Of a stretch of 64,000 nucleotides of DNA, positions 1 through 8,199 are shown one piece after another (positions within the stretch are counted from its first letter, which is position 1; every line of letters begins with the position of its first letter). The stretch spans positions 1 through 64,000 of the forward strand of contig CALVUQ010000004.1 in assembly GCA_944363615.1 (NCBI GenBank), given 5' to 3'. Position numbers and translations under genes: made by a program. The stretch comes from an uncultured Clostridia bacterium (GTDB lineage Bacteria; Bacillota; Clostridia; Christensenellales; Pumilibacteraceae). Below the pieces are notes generated by a model, which ran no database searches, was not told the DNA's origin, and saw only the letters and a list, made by a program, of their open reading frames with translations.

Positions 1-213
1 CTCAAAGACAGTGACAAAAAATCGTTCGATTACGTCCTCGTTTACAAGCTTGACCGATTCTCCCGCAACAAATACGAAATGGCGATCCACCGCAAGCACT
101 TAAAGGATAACGGCGTGAAAATCCTCTCCGCCATGGAAAATATCCCGGAAACTCCCGAAGGCGTTTTGCTTGAGTCGCTCCTCGAAGGGTATGAGCACTC
201 AAATGGACAATAA
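1..213 (+). pseudogene. Serine site-specific recombinase, truncated fragment
   Basis: The reading frame is open from the first base of the window, so the 5' end lies outside. The 70 visible residues match the second half of the resolvase/invertase catalytic domain: YKLDRFSRNKYE is the conserved region after the active-site helix, and the segment ending LLESLLEG is the long dimer helix. In full-length large serine recombinases this helix continues into EGMAEYYS and several hundred residues of DNA-binding domain. Here it ends in YEHSNGQ and a stop, and the +1 frame does not restore the family sequence. I read it as a remnant of an integrated element cut by deletion. No att site or cargo is visible. 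Confidence 0.75.
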
Positions 214-252
214 AAAATTAAAGACGAATTGAAACGGTTTACATTCGGTGTA

Positions 253-298
253 AATCAAAAGCGGAGTTCGTGTAATGAACGGATTCCGCCTTTTGATT
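253..298. terminator. Hairpin, possible bidirectional terminator
   Basis: AATCAAAA followed by GCGGA pairs with TCCGCC followed by TTTTGATT, leaving a loop near 271-276. The A-rich left arm and T-rich right arm could end transcription from either side, although the U-tract outside the stem is weak. Confidence 0.45.
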
Positions 299-382
299 AT
301 ACTTTTTAATATGTTGCCTTGCACCAAAAACAGCAATAAGAAATAGACCTTCTATGCATTATCGTCCGATCTTTAAAACACG

Positions 383-419
383 AAGCGGAACGGCTTTTAA
401 AGTCGTTCCGCTTTTTTTG
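383..419 (+). terminator. Intrinsic terminator
   Basis: The arms AAGCGGAACG (383-392) and CGTTCCGCTT (404-413) form a perfect 10-bp stem followed by a T-run. It is the first strong terminator after the recombinase remnant. Confidence 0.7.
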
Positions 420-623
420 TTCTTTTTATAGAAAAACCTGCCCTGCTTCCGCTGCGGAAATATCAACTAAACGTACATTTGTGATAAAATCAGCTTTCTC
501 CCGATAATCGGCTTTAAATTATACAGATTTTATTATATAACTTACGCGCTTGTCGGTTTTTTGCATTACAAGCTTGTAGGTTTTTTCGCGTTATCCCAAA
601 ATAATAAGTTTTAGTAATTACGG

Positions 624-725
624 CTTTTCAGGTTTAATTTTAACCTTACAAAGAAGTTTTCGGAAGGCGAAATTGTCGCGAAAATATGATTTTTCAGGTT
701 CTGTTTCAACCTTTCAAAGAAGTAT
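624..725. repeat. Two imperfect 36-base direct repeats
   Basis: Units at 624-659 and 690-725 share TTTTCAGGTT, then AACCTT or AACCTTT, then CAAAGAAGT. Each unit contains its own small inverted repeat, AGGTT with AACCT. The origin is unknown. Confidence 0.5.
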
Positions 726-811
726 TTAAATTTAAATTACGGTTTATTGAATACGACTGCGATTGGTTATACGGAAACAAAACTCTTTTTGCCGAAAATC
801 TGCGGACAAAA

Positions 812-1810
812 CTATTCGTCCGTATGACGTTCGTCTAAGTAACCGCCCTCAAGCGCCTCTTCCATGTCGTTTGCGGCTGAAAGCGACGCCAACGAAAAAT
901 CGGGCATTTTTTCACCGTACACTTTTTTACCGAAAGCGTGCAGATGTCTTTTTGCCTTTACGCGCTGTTTACGGTCAAGCTTAAGACTGCGTATCTGAGT
1001 GCGCGTATTGACTTTTTTCTCCGTCTTAATATAGTCGTAAAGAGCTGTCTCGTTATGGCGGGAAGCCTCAACCATAAATTCGTAAACCGCGTCGCGCATA
1101 GCCGAGGCGTTTGCCTTGACGGAAAGGTTTTCCTCGGGATAAACGGGCTTACCCACTTTAATCGTTGCGCGCGGCTTAAGATATTTTTTAAACGGGCCTT
1201 TGGGCTTTCTGAAAACGACGCAGACGGGCACGGCGGGCACGTTGTTCTTTGCGGCATAGGAAAACGAGGTGGACGAAAAGGGCCTTATCCCCGTATAATA
1301 CGGCCAGATGTGCGCCTCGGGCATGACTACGAGAGTACGGCCTTTTTTCAGGTTATTGTCCACGGCTTTGGTAAAGTTTTTAAAAGCCGCAAAGTCGTCA
1401 GGCACGGGAAGCGCGCCCAGCATTTTTACTATGTGGCGAACGACGGGCATATGAACAGCGTCCGGATTGCAAACGATATAACACCTTCTCGGGGCTGCGG
1501 CGCACACAAGCGCAAAAGCGCAGTCAAGCGTATGCACGTGGTTGCTGTAAATCACGCATCCGCCCTTGACGGAACGCAGGTTTTTCCTACCCTTCACCCT
1601 GATTCCGTTCGCAAACAGGCATATAATCCAAAGGACGGGGACGGCAATAAGGTAATAAAGGACAAAACTGAAAAAGCGGAAAAACGGATTTCTGCTTTCG
1701 TAGCGGTACGTCTTGTCCACGGGGCGGTCAAGGGGCGCTTTATAATCAGTGAAATCGTCGTTTCGCTCGTCGTTATAGTATAACTTTTGTCCGTATACCA
1801 CCTTTTTCAT
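812..1810 (-). CDS. Lysophospholipid acyltransferase (PlsC-like)
   Basis: This 332-residue protein has the acyltransferase block I motif HX4D (HVHTLD, residues 91-96). It is preceded by a hydrophobic segment at about 46-68 that would hold it at the membrane face. Family members transfer an acyl chain to 1-acyl-glycerol-3-phosphate or a related lysolipid. A later PEAHIWP stretch fits the block III position. The start codon overlaps the stop of the upstream glycosyltransferase as ATGA, so the two are translationally coupled and probably cooperate in making a membrane glycolipid or modifying phospholipids. The acceptor cannot be told from sequence. Confidence 0.82.
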   Translation of the reverse strand: MKKVVYGQKLYYNDERNDDFTDYKAPLDRPVDKTYRYESRNPFFRFFSFVLYYLIAVPVLWIICLFANGIRVKGRKNLRSVKGGCVIYSNHVHTLDCAFALVCAAAPRRCYIVCNPDAVHMPVVRHIVKMLGALPVPDDFAAFKNFTKAVDNNLKKGRTLVVMPEAHIWPYYTGIRPFSSTSFSYAAKNNVPAVPVCVVFRKPKGPFKKYLKPRATIKVGKPVYPEENLSVKANASAMRDAVYEFMVEASRHNETALYDYIKTEKKVNTRTQIRSLKLDRKQRVKAKRHLHAFGKKVYGEKMPDFSLASLSAANDMEEALEGGYLDERHTDE

Positions 1811-2937
1811 TTTCTGCCGTCGGCAACTGCCTCTTTAAACATGATTTCCATCATATCGATACTGTTGTCCAGTTTGAATTTTTTCGCGTACTCGATATAT
1901 TTCGCGGACGCCTCGGCCTTTTCCTCGGGGTGTTCGATCCAATAATCGATTTTTTCCGCCAGCGAACGCGGAGTCCCGTCGAACAGGCTTCTTTCGTCCA
2001 GTGCAAAAAAGCGCGTGGCGGAACGCGGACTGTTGTTGATTACGGGGACAAGCCCGCAGGTTATGGCCTCAAGCGCGGCGATCGCCTCGATTTCCACGTC
2101 GGCGGGATGGACGTAAAGGTCGCAATAGTTGATAACCTCGTTAAGCTGCTCGGGCGGGAAAAAGCGAATTACGGGCGGGCTGACTTTAAGTTTTTTTGCA
2201 AGCGCCATGGTTTTTTCCTGCTTGGGCCCCTTCCCGGCGCATATTATCTGAATTTTGTCGCGATAACGTGAAGCCGCTACGCCCTTTACAAGAAGGTCGT
2301 GGCGCTTTTCCCCCGCAAACCTGCCGGTGAAAAGTATCAGAATTTTTCCCTCGTATTCCTTTGGCCTTACGGAGTCTGTTTTTTTATAGCAAGGCGCCAC
2401 CCCGTTGCTTATGACGTGAAGCGCAGATTTGTATTTATGGGCGGTAAGTTCGCTTGCGATATACTCGCTGGGGCAATGAATGTGATCGACGTGCTTATAA
2501 AGAACACGGCGGAATCTGTTGTAAAGATAATCGTTGACCAGTTTTACGTCTTTAAGAAATATGTGGCTGGAAAAATTTTCGGGCTGGCAATGAAAAGCCG
2601 CCGTACACGGCACATGAAGTTTTTTGGCAATTTTAAGCGCGGCGCGTCCCAATTTAAAAGGCATCATTATGTGCACGAGATCGCTGCCCGAAATAGCCTT
2701 GGTCAATACTTCCTTGTCGGGTTTTGCAAGTTCCACTCCGTTTTTGGAAATATAGTTGTTGAAGCAGTAAAAATTGCGCTTGGGTACGGTATAATAACCT
2801 TCTTTGTCGCAAGCATAAGGGGAAACAATTCTCACTTCATACCCCCTGTCGGTCAATGATTCGATTAGTCTTTGCGCCGTGATAGCCGTACCGTTGTTCT
2901 GCTTGCCGTACACGTCCGCTATTATGGTAATGATCAT
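1807..2937 (-). CDS. Glycosyltransferase family 4 (GT-B fold)
   Basis: A 376-residue GT-B enzyme. The N-terminal half opens MIITIIADVYG with a Gly/Thr-rich region (NNGTAITAQ). The C-terminal half has the nucleotide-sugar site with FTGRFAGEKRHDLL and an acidic EX7E-like region (VEIEAIAALEA) before CGLVPVI. I chose the ATG at 2937 because GGGAG lies five bases upstream; a longer reading frame adds nine residues without a site. Relatives include diacylglycerol glucosyltransferases and mannosyltransferases. The coupled acyltransferase downstream favours a lipid acceptor, which is inference. Confidence 0.82.
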   Translation of the reverse strand: MIITIIADVYGKQNNGTAITAQRLIESLTDRGYEVRIVSPYACDKEGYYTVPKRNFYCFNNYISKNGVELAKPDKEVLTKAISGSDLVHIMMPFKLGRAALKIAKKLHVPCTAAFHCQPENFSSHIFLKDVKLVNDYLYNRFRRVLYKHVDHIHCPSEYIASELTAHKYKSALHVISNGVAPCYKKTDSVRPKEYEGKILILFTGRFAGEKRHDLLVKGVAASRYRDKIQIICAGKGPKQEKTMALAKKLKVSPPVIRFFPPEQLNEVINYCDLYVHPADVEIEAIAALEAITCGLVPVINNSPRSATRFFALDERSLFDGTPRSLAEKIDYWIEHPEEKAEASAKYIEYAKKFKLDNSIDMMEIMFKEAVADGRK

Positions 2938-3051
2938 ATATCTCCCGTAAGCGTATATAATCAATATGCCCTGTTAAACGGGCATATTAAAACACACTTT
3001 CATCGTTGAATTTTATCAAAGCGCAACCGATAAGAAATACGCTTTACATAT

Positions 3052-3080
3052 ACTATACTTTTTTAAACGAGAAAAGTCAA
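3052..3080 (-). promoter_or_regulatory. Sigma-A promoter of the glycosyltransferase operon
   Basis: On the minus strand TTGACT (3075-3080) and TATAGT (3052-3057) are 17 bp apart, about 115 bp before the glycosyltransferase start. Confidence 0.7.
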
Positions 3081-3198
3081 ATATTAAACGCTTAAATTAT
3101 GATTAAAAAACGGTTAAAACGGCGCGCGGCACATTCCCGTCTTTAAATCAGGCGTTTTTTTGCAATATTTTATCGGAAACCTTGCCCGAAAAGAAAAT

Positions 3199-3747
3199 TC
3201 AGAGCAAGGGAATGGTTTCGAGGAATATGATGTCGCCGCGTTTAGCCGCGTCGCCCTCGGCAAGCACGGTGGCTTTTACGGTAATGATGCCGCCGGCTTT
3301 TTCGACAAGCGCCTCAAGCCCCCTCAAAGAGCCGCCCGTAGAGATGACGTCGTCCACTATTCCCACGCGTTTGCCTTTAAGAAGCTGAGCGTCGTGCGCC
3401 GACAGATACAAAGTCTGCTCCCCTCCCGTGGTGATGGACTTGACGGTGGCGCTGATGCCGTCCTGCATGTAAAGTTTGACGGATTTTCTGGCGACTGCGT
3501 AAAACTTCTGATTCAGTTCTCTTGCGACGACGTGCGTAAGCTGAAGCCCTTTGCTTTCCGCGGTGATAAGCACCTCGACGTCGGGCGCGTATTTTTTGAT
3601 GCGCTCGGCTAACTTCTTACCGCAGTACTCGGTAAGATCCTGATTGCCGTGAAGATTGAAAAACGCAATCTTTACGCCCGAAGGAAGGGCAAGCACGGGC
3701 AACTTTTCTTCGCGACCGACAATATTGATTGTATAAAATTCAGCCAT
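3199..3747 (-). CDS. Purine-type phosphoribosyltransferase
   Basis: A 182-residue type I phosphoribosyltransferase. The PRPP loop VGIVDDVISTGGS (128-140) has the paired acidic residues and the TGG turn. Members of the apt/xpt group join a purine base to PRPP for salvage. The ATG at 3747 has AAGGAG seven bases upstream and is preferred over an 11-residue longer form. The gene is monocistronic with its own consensus promoter. I cannot tell adenine from xanthine or hypoxanthine specificity, so no symbol is given. Confidence 0.82.
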   Translation of the reverse strand: MAEFYTINIVGREEKLPVLALPSGVKIAFFNLHGNQDLTEYCGKKLAERIKKYAPDVEVLITAESKGLQLTHVVARELNQKFYAVARKSVKLYMQDGISATVKSITTGGEQTLYLSAHDAQLLKGKRVGIVDDVISTGGSLRGLEALVEKAGGIITVKATVLAEGDAAKRGDIIFLETIPLL

Positions 3748-3785
3748 AATTTTCTCCTTGGCGACAAACCTACGTCCCAAAGAGT

Positions 3786-3814
3786 ATTATATAATTTTTT
3801 TGCGTTTTAGTCAA
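3786..3814 (-). promoter_or_regulatory. Sigma-A promoter of the phosphoribosyltransferase gene
   Basis: TTGACT (3809-3814) and TATAAT (3786-3791) on the minus strand are separated by 17 bp, about 40 bp upstream of the start codon. Confidence 0.75.
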
Positions 3815-3868
3815 TACATAACGCCGCCATTACCGAAATTTATATGCTTTATTATTTTATCCATTGCG

Positions 3869-3897
3869 TTGACATATAAAGCGAAAGAGGTTATAAT
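3869..3897 (+). promoter_or_regulatory. Full-consensus sigma-A promoter of the marR-cysE-cysS group
   Basis: TTGACA (3869-3874), a 17-bp spacer and TATAAT (3892-3897) match the consensus exactly. The next gene starts 63 bp downstream. Confidence 0.8.
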
Positions 3898-3960
3898 AGT
3901 ATACAAACAATAACTAACTTGCTTTATTTCATAAAGAAATTGCAGTACGGAGGTCGCTTG

Positions 3961-4392
3961 TTGTACGAGCTGGCGGAAAAAATCATCGAACTGAGGTTGG
4001 CCACCCGCCGCGCCTGTATGTGCGAAGGTAAAGGCCGATCGAAAAAAAACACTTTGTCGCTTAAGACCAAAGTGCTGTTTCTGATCGGCAAAAAATACTC
4101 TCCCAAAGAAATTATCGCCTCTCTTCTGATTGCCAAAACTAACCTTGCTTTGCTTACCAAAGACATGGCTCAGGAAGGGCTTATAGTAAAGGAAAAGGGC
4201 GCGCTTGACAAACGCGAAGTTTGTTACACCCTGACCGAAAACGGTAAAAACTATCTTGACGAACGGCTTAAAGCAATCGACGAAAACCTGTCGCAGGTCT
4301 TCCCCGACGAAGCCAACGTTAACGAGGCAATTGCGCTTATCGACAAAACCATAGCCTTACTGGACGGGCAGGATCCCTCCGACAGGGCTTAA
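3961..4392 (+). CDS. MarR-family winged-helix transcriptional regulator
   Basis: A 143-residue protein with a winged helix over about residues 30-115. The recognition-helix part is SLLIAKTNLALLTKDMAQEGL, and the wing has the family pattern DKREVCYTLTENG, which in MarR proteins follows the recognition helix. The start is the TTG at 3961, because GGAGG sits seven bases upstream (3949-3953); the longer frame from 3919 lacks a site. It lies ahead of cysE with a 66-bp gap holding a perfect inverted repeat, so it may regulate itself or the cysteine genes. The ligand is unknown. Confidence 0.75.
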   Translation: MYELAEKIIELRLATRRACMCEGKGRSKKNTLSLKTKVLFLIGKKYSPKEIIASLLIAKTNLALLTKDMAQEGLIVKEKGALDKREVCYTLTENGKNYLDERLKAIDENLSQVFPDEANVNEAIALIDKTIALLDGQDPSDRA

Positions 4393-4404
4393 CGGCACGG
4401 CTTT

Positions 4405-4424
4405 GTCATATAATAATATATGAC
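4405..4424. promoter_or_regulatory. Perfect 7-bp inverted repeat, possible operator
   Basis: GTCATAT (4405-4411) and ATATGAC (4418-4424) flank six bases between the MarR-like gene and cysE. The symmetry and size fit a winged-helix dimer site. It could also be a weak RNA hairpin, but no T-run follows. Confidence 0.4.
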
Positions 4425-4458
4425 GGCGCTTTAATCAAAGAGGTATTCCGATAAAAAA

Positions 4459-5136
4459 ATGTTTTCACGTTTAAAAAAAGATCTCGATTCGGTAATGAAG
4501 CACGACCCCGCGGCACGAAACCGCTTTGAAGTGGTGCTTACTTACAGCGGCTTTCACGCGCTTGTAATGTACCGCTTCGCGCATTTTATGTATGTGCACG
4601 GATACAAGCTTATTGCAAGAATCGTGTCCCAGTTTGCCAAATTCCTTACGGGAATAGAAATTCATCCCGGCGCGAAAATAGGCTCGGGCGTGTTTATCGA
4701 CCACGGCGAAGGCGTCGTAATCGGCGAAACGGCAGTTGTCGGCAACAACGTGGTTATTTATCAGGGCGTTACGCTGGGCGGCACGGGCAAAGACAAGGGC
4801 AAACGTCACCCCACCATCGAGGATAACGTCATGATAAGCGCGGGCGCCAAAATTCTGGGACCGTTCACCGTGGGCAGAAATGCCAAAATCGGCGCGGGCT
4901 CCATCGTGCTTAAGGAAGTACCCCCCAACGCCACGGTGGTAGGCGTCCCCGGCAAAGTCGTAAAACTCAACGGCATACGCGTCGACGACCTTGACCAGAC
5001 CCTTCCCGACCCCGTCTCCGACGAGATTAACAAAATCAACCGCCGCATTGACGAGCTTTACGCTTTGATGGGCAAAAAATGCAAACAAATCTGCGACGAC
5101 GAGGACTTATCCGCGGACGCAGACCCGGAAAATTAG
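4459..5136 (+). CDS. cysE: Serine O-acetyltransferase
   Basis: A 225-residue CysE. It transfers acetyl from acetyl-CoA to L-serine, giving O-acetylserine for cysteine synthesis. The left-handed beta-helix hexapeptide repeats run over about residues 65-165, including HPGAKIGSGVFIDH (active-site His region), IGETAVVG, YQGVTLGGTG and GVPGKVV. The N-terminal helical SATase domain (FEVVLTYSGFHALVMYRFAH) is shorter than in enterobacteria, as is usual in Firmicutes. AAAGAGG lies 15 bases upstream. It is followed 26 bp later by cysS, a common Firmicute pairing that joins cysteine supply to cysteine charging. Confidence 0.95.
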   Translation: MFSRLKKDLDSVMKHDPAARNRFEVVLTYSGFHALVMYRFAHFMYVHGYKLIARIVSQFAKFLTGIEIHPGAKIGSGVFIDHGEGVVIGETAVVGNNVVIYQGVTLGGTGKDKGKRHPTIEDNVMISAGAKILGPFTVGRNAKIGAGSIVLKEVPPNATVVGVPGKVVKLNGIRVDDLDQTLPDPVSDEINKINRRIDELYALMGKKCKQICDDEDLSADADPEN

Positions 5137-5162
5137 CTTTTTCTTTATTAAAGAGGATATTT

Positions 5163-6548
5163 ATGCTTAAACTTTACAACACTTTAACACGCCGAAAAGA
5201 AGAATTCCAACCCGTGGGAAAAGTGGTTACCATGTATTCCTGCGGCCCCACCGTCTACAACTACGCCCATATAGGCAATCTGCGCACTTACGTATTCATG
5301 GACCTTGTCAGAAGGACACTTAAATACGACGGCTACAAGATAAAGGGCGTCATGAACATTACGGACGTGGGGCACCTTTTGTCCGACGCCGACGAAGGCG
5401 AAGACAAAATGGAAGTTGCGGCAAAAAAACTGAAAAAGTCGCCTTATGAAATCGCCGCCTATTACACGGACGTGTTTTTTAAAGACATTGCCGCGCTTAA
5501 TATCGGAAAACCCGAAATAATCGCAAAGGCCACCGACCACATCGACGACATGATTAAATACGTTCAGGCGCTTTACGACAAGGGCTACGCTTACGAAACA
5601 AGCGACGGCATTTATTTCGATATTTCCAAATTCAAAGATTACGGCAAGCTGTCAAGGCTTAATCTCGAGGATCAGATTGCAGGCGCGCGCGTGGAAGTAA
5701 ACAGCGAAAAACGCCATCCCGCCGATTTCGCCCTGTGGAAAAAAGCGCCCAAAGAACATATTATGCAATGGCCGTCGCCCTGGGGCATGGGATATCCCGG
5801 CTGGCACATAGAATGTTCGGCGATGAGCAGAAAGTATCTCGGCCCGCTAATCGACATTCACAGCGGCGGCGTCGACCACATACCCGTACATCACGAAAAC
5901 GAGATCGCCCAGTCCGAAGCGCTTGAGGGGCATAAAACCGTCAACACCTGGCTGCACGGCGAATTCATGCTGGTGGACGGCGGAAAAATGAGCAAGTCCC
6001 TGGGCAACACCTATACCATTGCCCAGCTTGAAGAAATGGGATACCATCCCCTCGCCTTCAGATACTTCTGCCTTAACACGCATTACCGCAAAAAACTCAA
6101 CTTTACTTTCGAAGGGCTTAAAGCTGCAGAAACCGCTTATTCGAGATTGCTCAACCAGCTTTACGAACACAAGATTTCCGACAAAGCCACCGCTCCCGAA
6201 GTCATAGAAAAATACCGTGCGGAATTCGGCGCCGCCGTAGACGACGATATCAACATTCCTCTTGCGCTGGGCATACTGTGGACCATGCTTAAAGAGCCCG
6301 CTTCAAAGGATATTTACGCGCTTGCCCTTGACTTCGATAAGGTTTTGGGGCTGAGCCTTGACAAGGCCAAACCTGCAGAAAAGGAAAAAATCGAAGTCCC
6401 AGAAGAAGTCAGACAGATCGCAGAATCAAGGCTTGCGGCGCGCAAAGCAAAAAATTGGGCGGAAAGTGACAGGCTGCGCGATCAGATTGCAGAAATGGGC
6501 TACTCAATTATAGACTCAAAAGACGGCTACACCATAGAAAAGAAATAA
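5163..6548 (+). CDS. cysS: Cysteinyl-tRNA synthetase
   Basis: A 461-residue class I aminoacyl-tRNA synthetase that charges tRNA-Cys. The signature HIGN is at 36-39 and KMSKS at 275-279. Zinc ligands are visible as Cys27, Cys218 (in WHIECS) and the HHENE region near 243-247. I chose the ATG at 5163, preceded by AAAGAGG; the frame runs 28 codons further upstream but overlaps cysE without a site. Length matches the family. It shares the cysE transcript and is followed by a terminator at 6608. Confidence 0.96.
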   Translation: MLKLYNTLTRRKEEFQPVGKVVTMYSCGPTVYNYAHIGNLRTYVFMDLVRRTLKYDGYKIKGVMNITDVGHLLSDADEGEDKMEVAAKKLKKSPYEIAAYYTDVFFKDIAALNIGKPEIIAKATDHIDDMIKYVQALYDKGYAYETSDGIYFDISKFKDYGKLSRLNLEDQIAGARVEVNSEKRHPADFALWKKAPKEHIMQWPSPWGMGYPGWHIECSAMSRKYLGPLIDIHSGGVDHIPVHHENEIAQSEALEGHKTVNTWLHGEFMLVDGGKMSKSLGNTYTIAQLEEMGYHPLAFRYFCLNTHYRKKLNFTFEGLKAAETAYSRLLNQLYEHKISDKATAPEVIEKYRAEFGAAVDDDINIPLALGILWTMLKEPASKDIYALALDFDKVLGLSLDKAKPAEKEKIEVPEEVRQIAESRLAARKAKNWAESDRLRDQIAEMGYSIIDSKDGYTIEKK

Positions 6549-6607
6549 TACTGAGGTTTCTTAGGTTAAAAGGCTGTTTTTATCCTTAAATCGGAATCAT
6601 AAAAAAC

Positions 6608-6645
6608 AAAGCGGACGACGCCGTTAAAGGCTTTGCCCGCTTTTC
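6608..6645 (+). terminator. Intrinsic terminator after cysS
   Basis: AAAGCGG (6608-6614) pairs with CCGCTTT (6637-6643) across a 22-base loop, and a short T-rich stretch follows. Confidence 0.5.
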
Positions 6646-6769
6646 ATTTAAAAATTCAATTCAAAGATTTAAATAAAATATTTTTTTGCTTACCGCACAA
6701 TCGCAGCGAATAGGGGGATTACTTAAAAAGATTAAAAATAGTCTTCCGACGGAAAAGTTTTTTTATAAA

Positions 6770-6808
6770 GAGAAACGCGCGCCTTCATGAGAAAACACGC
6801 GCCCTTAC
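6770..6808. repeat. Tandem imperfect 19-base repeat
   Basis: Units at 6770-6788 and 6789-6808 both read GAGAAA, then a CGCGCGCC-like core, then CTT. The repeat is direct, not inverted, so it is not a terminator stem. Confidence 0.5.
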
Positions 6809-6849
6809 AGGAAGTATAATTATGGAAATAAAATCGTTTTGTTTTTTGG

Positions 6850-8199
6850 TCAGACCGTTACCGTAACGGATTGATCCTGACCGTCGCGGGTGATTTCCAG
6901 CGTTACCTGCGTACCCGCGTCCGCATAAAGCAAGGCGTCCGATACCTGATAAAGCCTTTTCACCTCGGTAGTTTTGCCTTTAACCGTGACGGATTTGATT
7001 ATATCGCCCTGCTGAAGCACTCCGTCGCTTGCTCCGCCCGAAGTAACCTCCCCCACCGCGACGGTCTGGATAATGGAGGTAAGATAGGTTTCCTCATCAT
7101 AAACGGCGGTACTGTCAGTAGTTTCCCACTTTACGCCCAAAGTGCGTTTGTCGAAAGTTCCGTCGTTGCGAATTACGTTTTCCGCAACGCCCACGGCTAC
7201 CGAAGAAGGAATCGCGTAAGAAATGTTTTCTATGGAGGAAGAGGACGTTTTGGCGTTTACTATTCCTATAAGATTGCCGCTTGAATCGAACAATCCGCCG
7301 CCGCTGTTACCGCTGTTGATGCTGGTATCTACGCGCATTACTCTGAAAGTAGTTGTTCCGCCGCTTAATCCGTCCATGGTAATATACTCCGAATCGACGC
7401 TTAAAGTGCCCGTCGTGGCGGAAAAACCGTCGCCCTCGGGATTGCCGATGGCTATTGCCTGCTGTCCCAGTTTAACGGAATCGGAATCGGCAACGGTTAC
7501 GGGGAAACAATCGCTGTTTTTATAGGTATCGGAACCGCTTATTTTTATAACTGCGATGTCGTTGTCCATAGAGCCGCCCAAAAATTCCGCTTTAACGGTC
7601 GAATTTTCAAGAACGGTTGCGTCGGAAGTATCGATTTGCGCGCTCATGCCGTAAAGGCAGACGCCGATGTATTCCGCAATACCGTCCTCGGCAACGGACG
7701 AACTTTCGTAAACAACGTGATAGTTTGTGATTATGTACGCGTCGCCGTTCTCTTTATCGTCCGACAAAATCACACCCGCGCCCGCAGAATGAGCGATTTT
7801 TGTCGTGTACCCGCCGAACGGCGAATAGGAGCGTACGGTATACCTTGAATAAATCGTAACGGCCGACATGATCGCCTTGCTGACGGCATAAGCGTTGGTA
7901 CTTACACCCAAGGACTTCATTACGGATTCGTAATCGGAAAGAAAATCCAGGAAACTGCCCTCATAACCGTCGTTTTTCGCCGAATTATACCAATCGGTAA
8001 GATAGTCGGTTACGCTTTCCCCGTCCTTACCGTCCTGGCCGACAAGACTTGCAAGCCATTCGTTTACGTCGCCCGTGTAACCGTTTTCCACTGCAAGATC
8101 GTATGCCGACTTGGCTTCGGAATCGGCACAACCCGCGGTTACGAAAGCCGCAATAACCACGCAAAGCAAGACGGCAAAAACTCTTACGAACTTTTTCAT
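6850..8199 (-). CDS. HtrA/DegP-like serine protease lipoprotein with PDZ domain
   Basis: A 449-residue secreted lipoprotein. A signal peptide ends in the lipobox VTAGC (Cys24). Two short repeat-like modules follow at about 31-95 (AYDLAVENGYTGDVNEWL and a related DYLTDWYNSAKNDGYEGSFLDFL). The trypsin-like domain has His161 (TNYHVV), Asp214 (DNDIAVI) and Ser299 (SGNSGGG). A C-terminal PDZ-like domain (about 365-449) contains LQQGDIIKSV. Related HtrA proteins degrade or refold damaged exported proteins. In most Firmicutes HtrA is held by a transmembrane helix, so lipid anchoring is a difference. GGAGG precedes the ATG. Confidence 0.88.
   Translation of the reverse strand: MKKFVRVFAVLLCVVIAAFVTAGCADSEAKSAYDLAVENGYTGDVNEWLASLVGQDGKDGESVTDYLTDWYNSAKNDGYEGSFLDFLSDYESVMKSLGVSTNAYAVSKAIMSAVTIYSRYTVRSYSPFGGYTTKIAHSAGAGVILSDDKENGDAYIITNYHVVYESSSVAEDGIAEYIGVCLYGMSAQIDTSDATVLENSTVKAEFLGGSMDNDIAVIKISGSDTYKNSDCFPVTVADSDSVKLGQQAIAIGNPEGDGFSATTGTLSVDSEYITMDGLSGGTTTFRVMRVDTSINSGNSGGGLFDSSGNLIGIVNAKTSSSSIENISYAIPSSVAVGVAENVIRNDGTFDKRTLGVKWETTDSTAVYDEETYLTSIIQTVAVGEVTSGGASDGVLQQGDIIKSVTVKGKTTEVKRLYQVSDALLYADAGTQVTLEITRDGQDQSVTVTV

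Larger units (their letters stand above)
214..811. other. AT-rich intergenic region with hairpins and short repeats
   Basis: I see no convincing gene here. The stretch holds a dyad at 253-298, a strong intrinsic terminator at 383-419 and a pair of imperfect 36-base repeats at 624-659 and 690-725. It lies between the recombinase remnant and the 3' end of a minus-strand gene, so it is probably the scar of a lost mobile element. Confidence 0.5.
6549..6849. other. Intergenic region between convergent genes
   Basis: This convergent gap holds the cysS terminator (6608-6645) and an 18-20 base tandem repeat (6770-6808). I see no gene in it. Confidence 0.5.

Noticed and set aside
938-1783. Long plus-strand frame opposite the acyltransferase gene
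   Set aside because: Antisense shadow; the minus-strand gene has the HX4D motif and coupled translation.
3919-3960. Extended N-terminus of the MarR-like protein
   Set aside because: The ribosome site GGAGG at 3949-3953 lies inside this extension and points to the TTG at 3961.
6770-6808. Terminator for the HtrA-like gene
   Set aside because: The two units are direct repeats and cannot form the needed stem.
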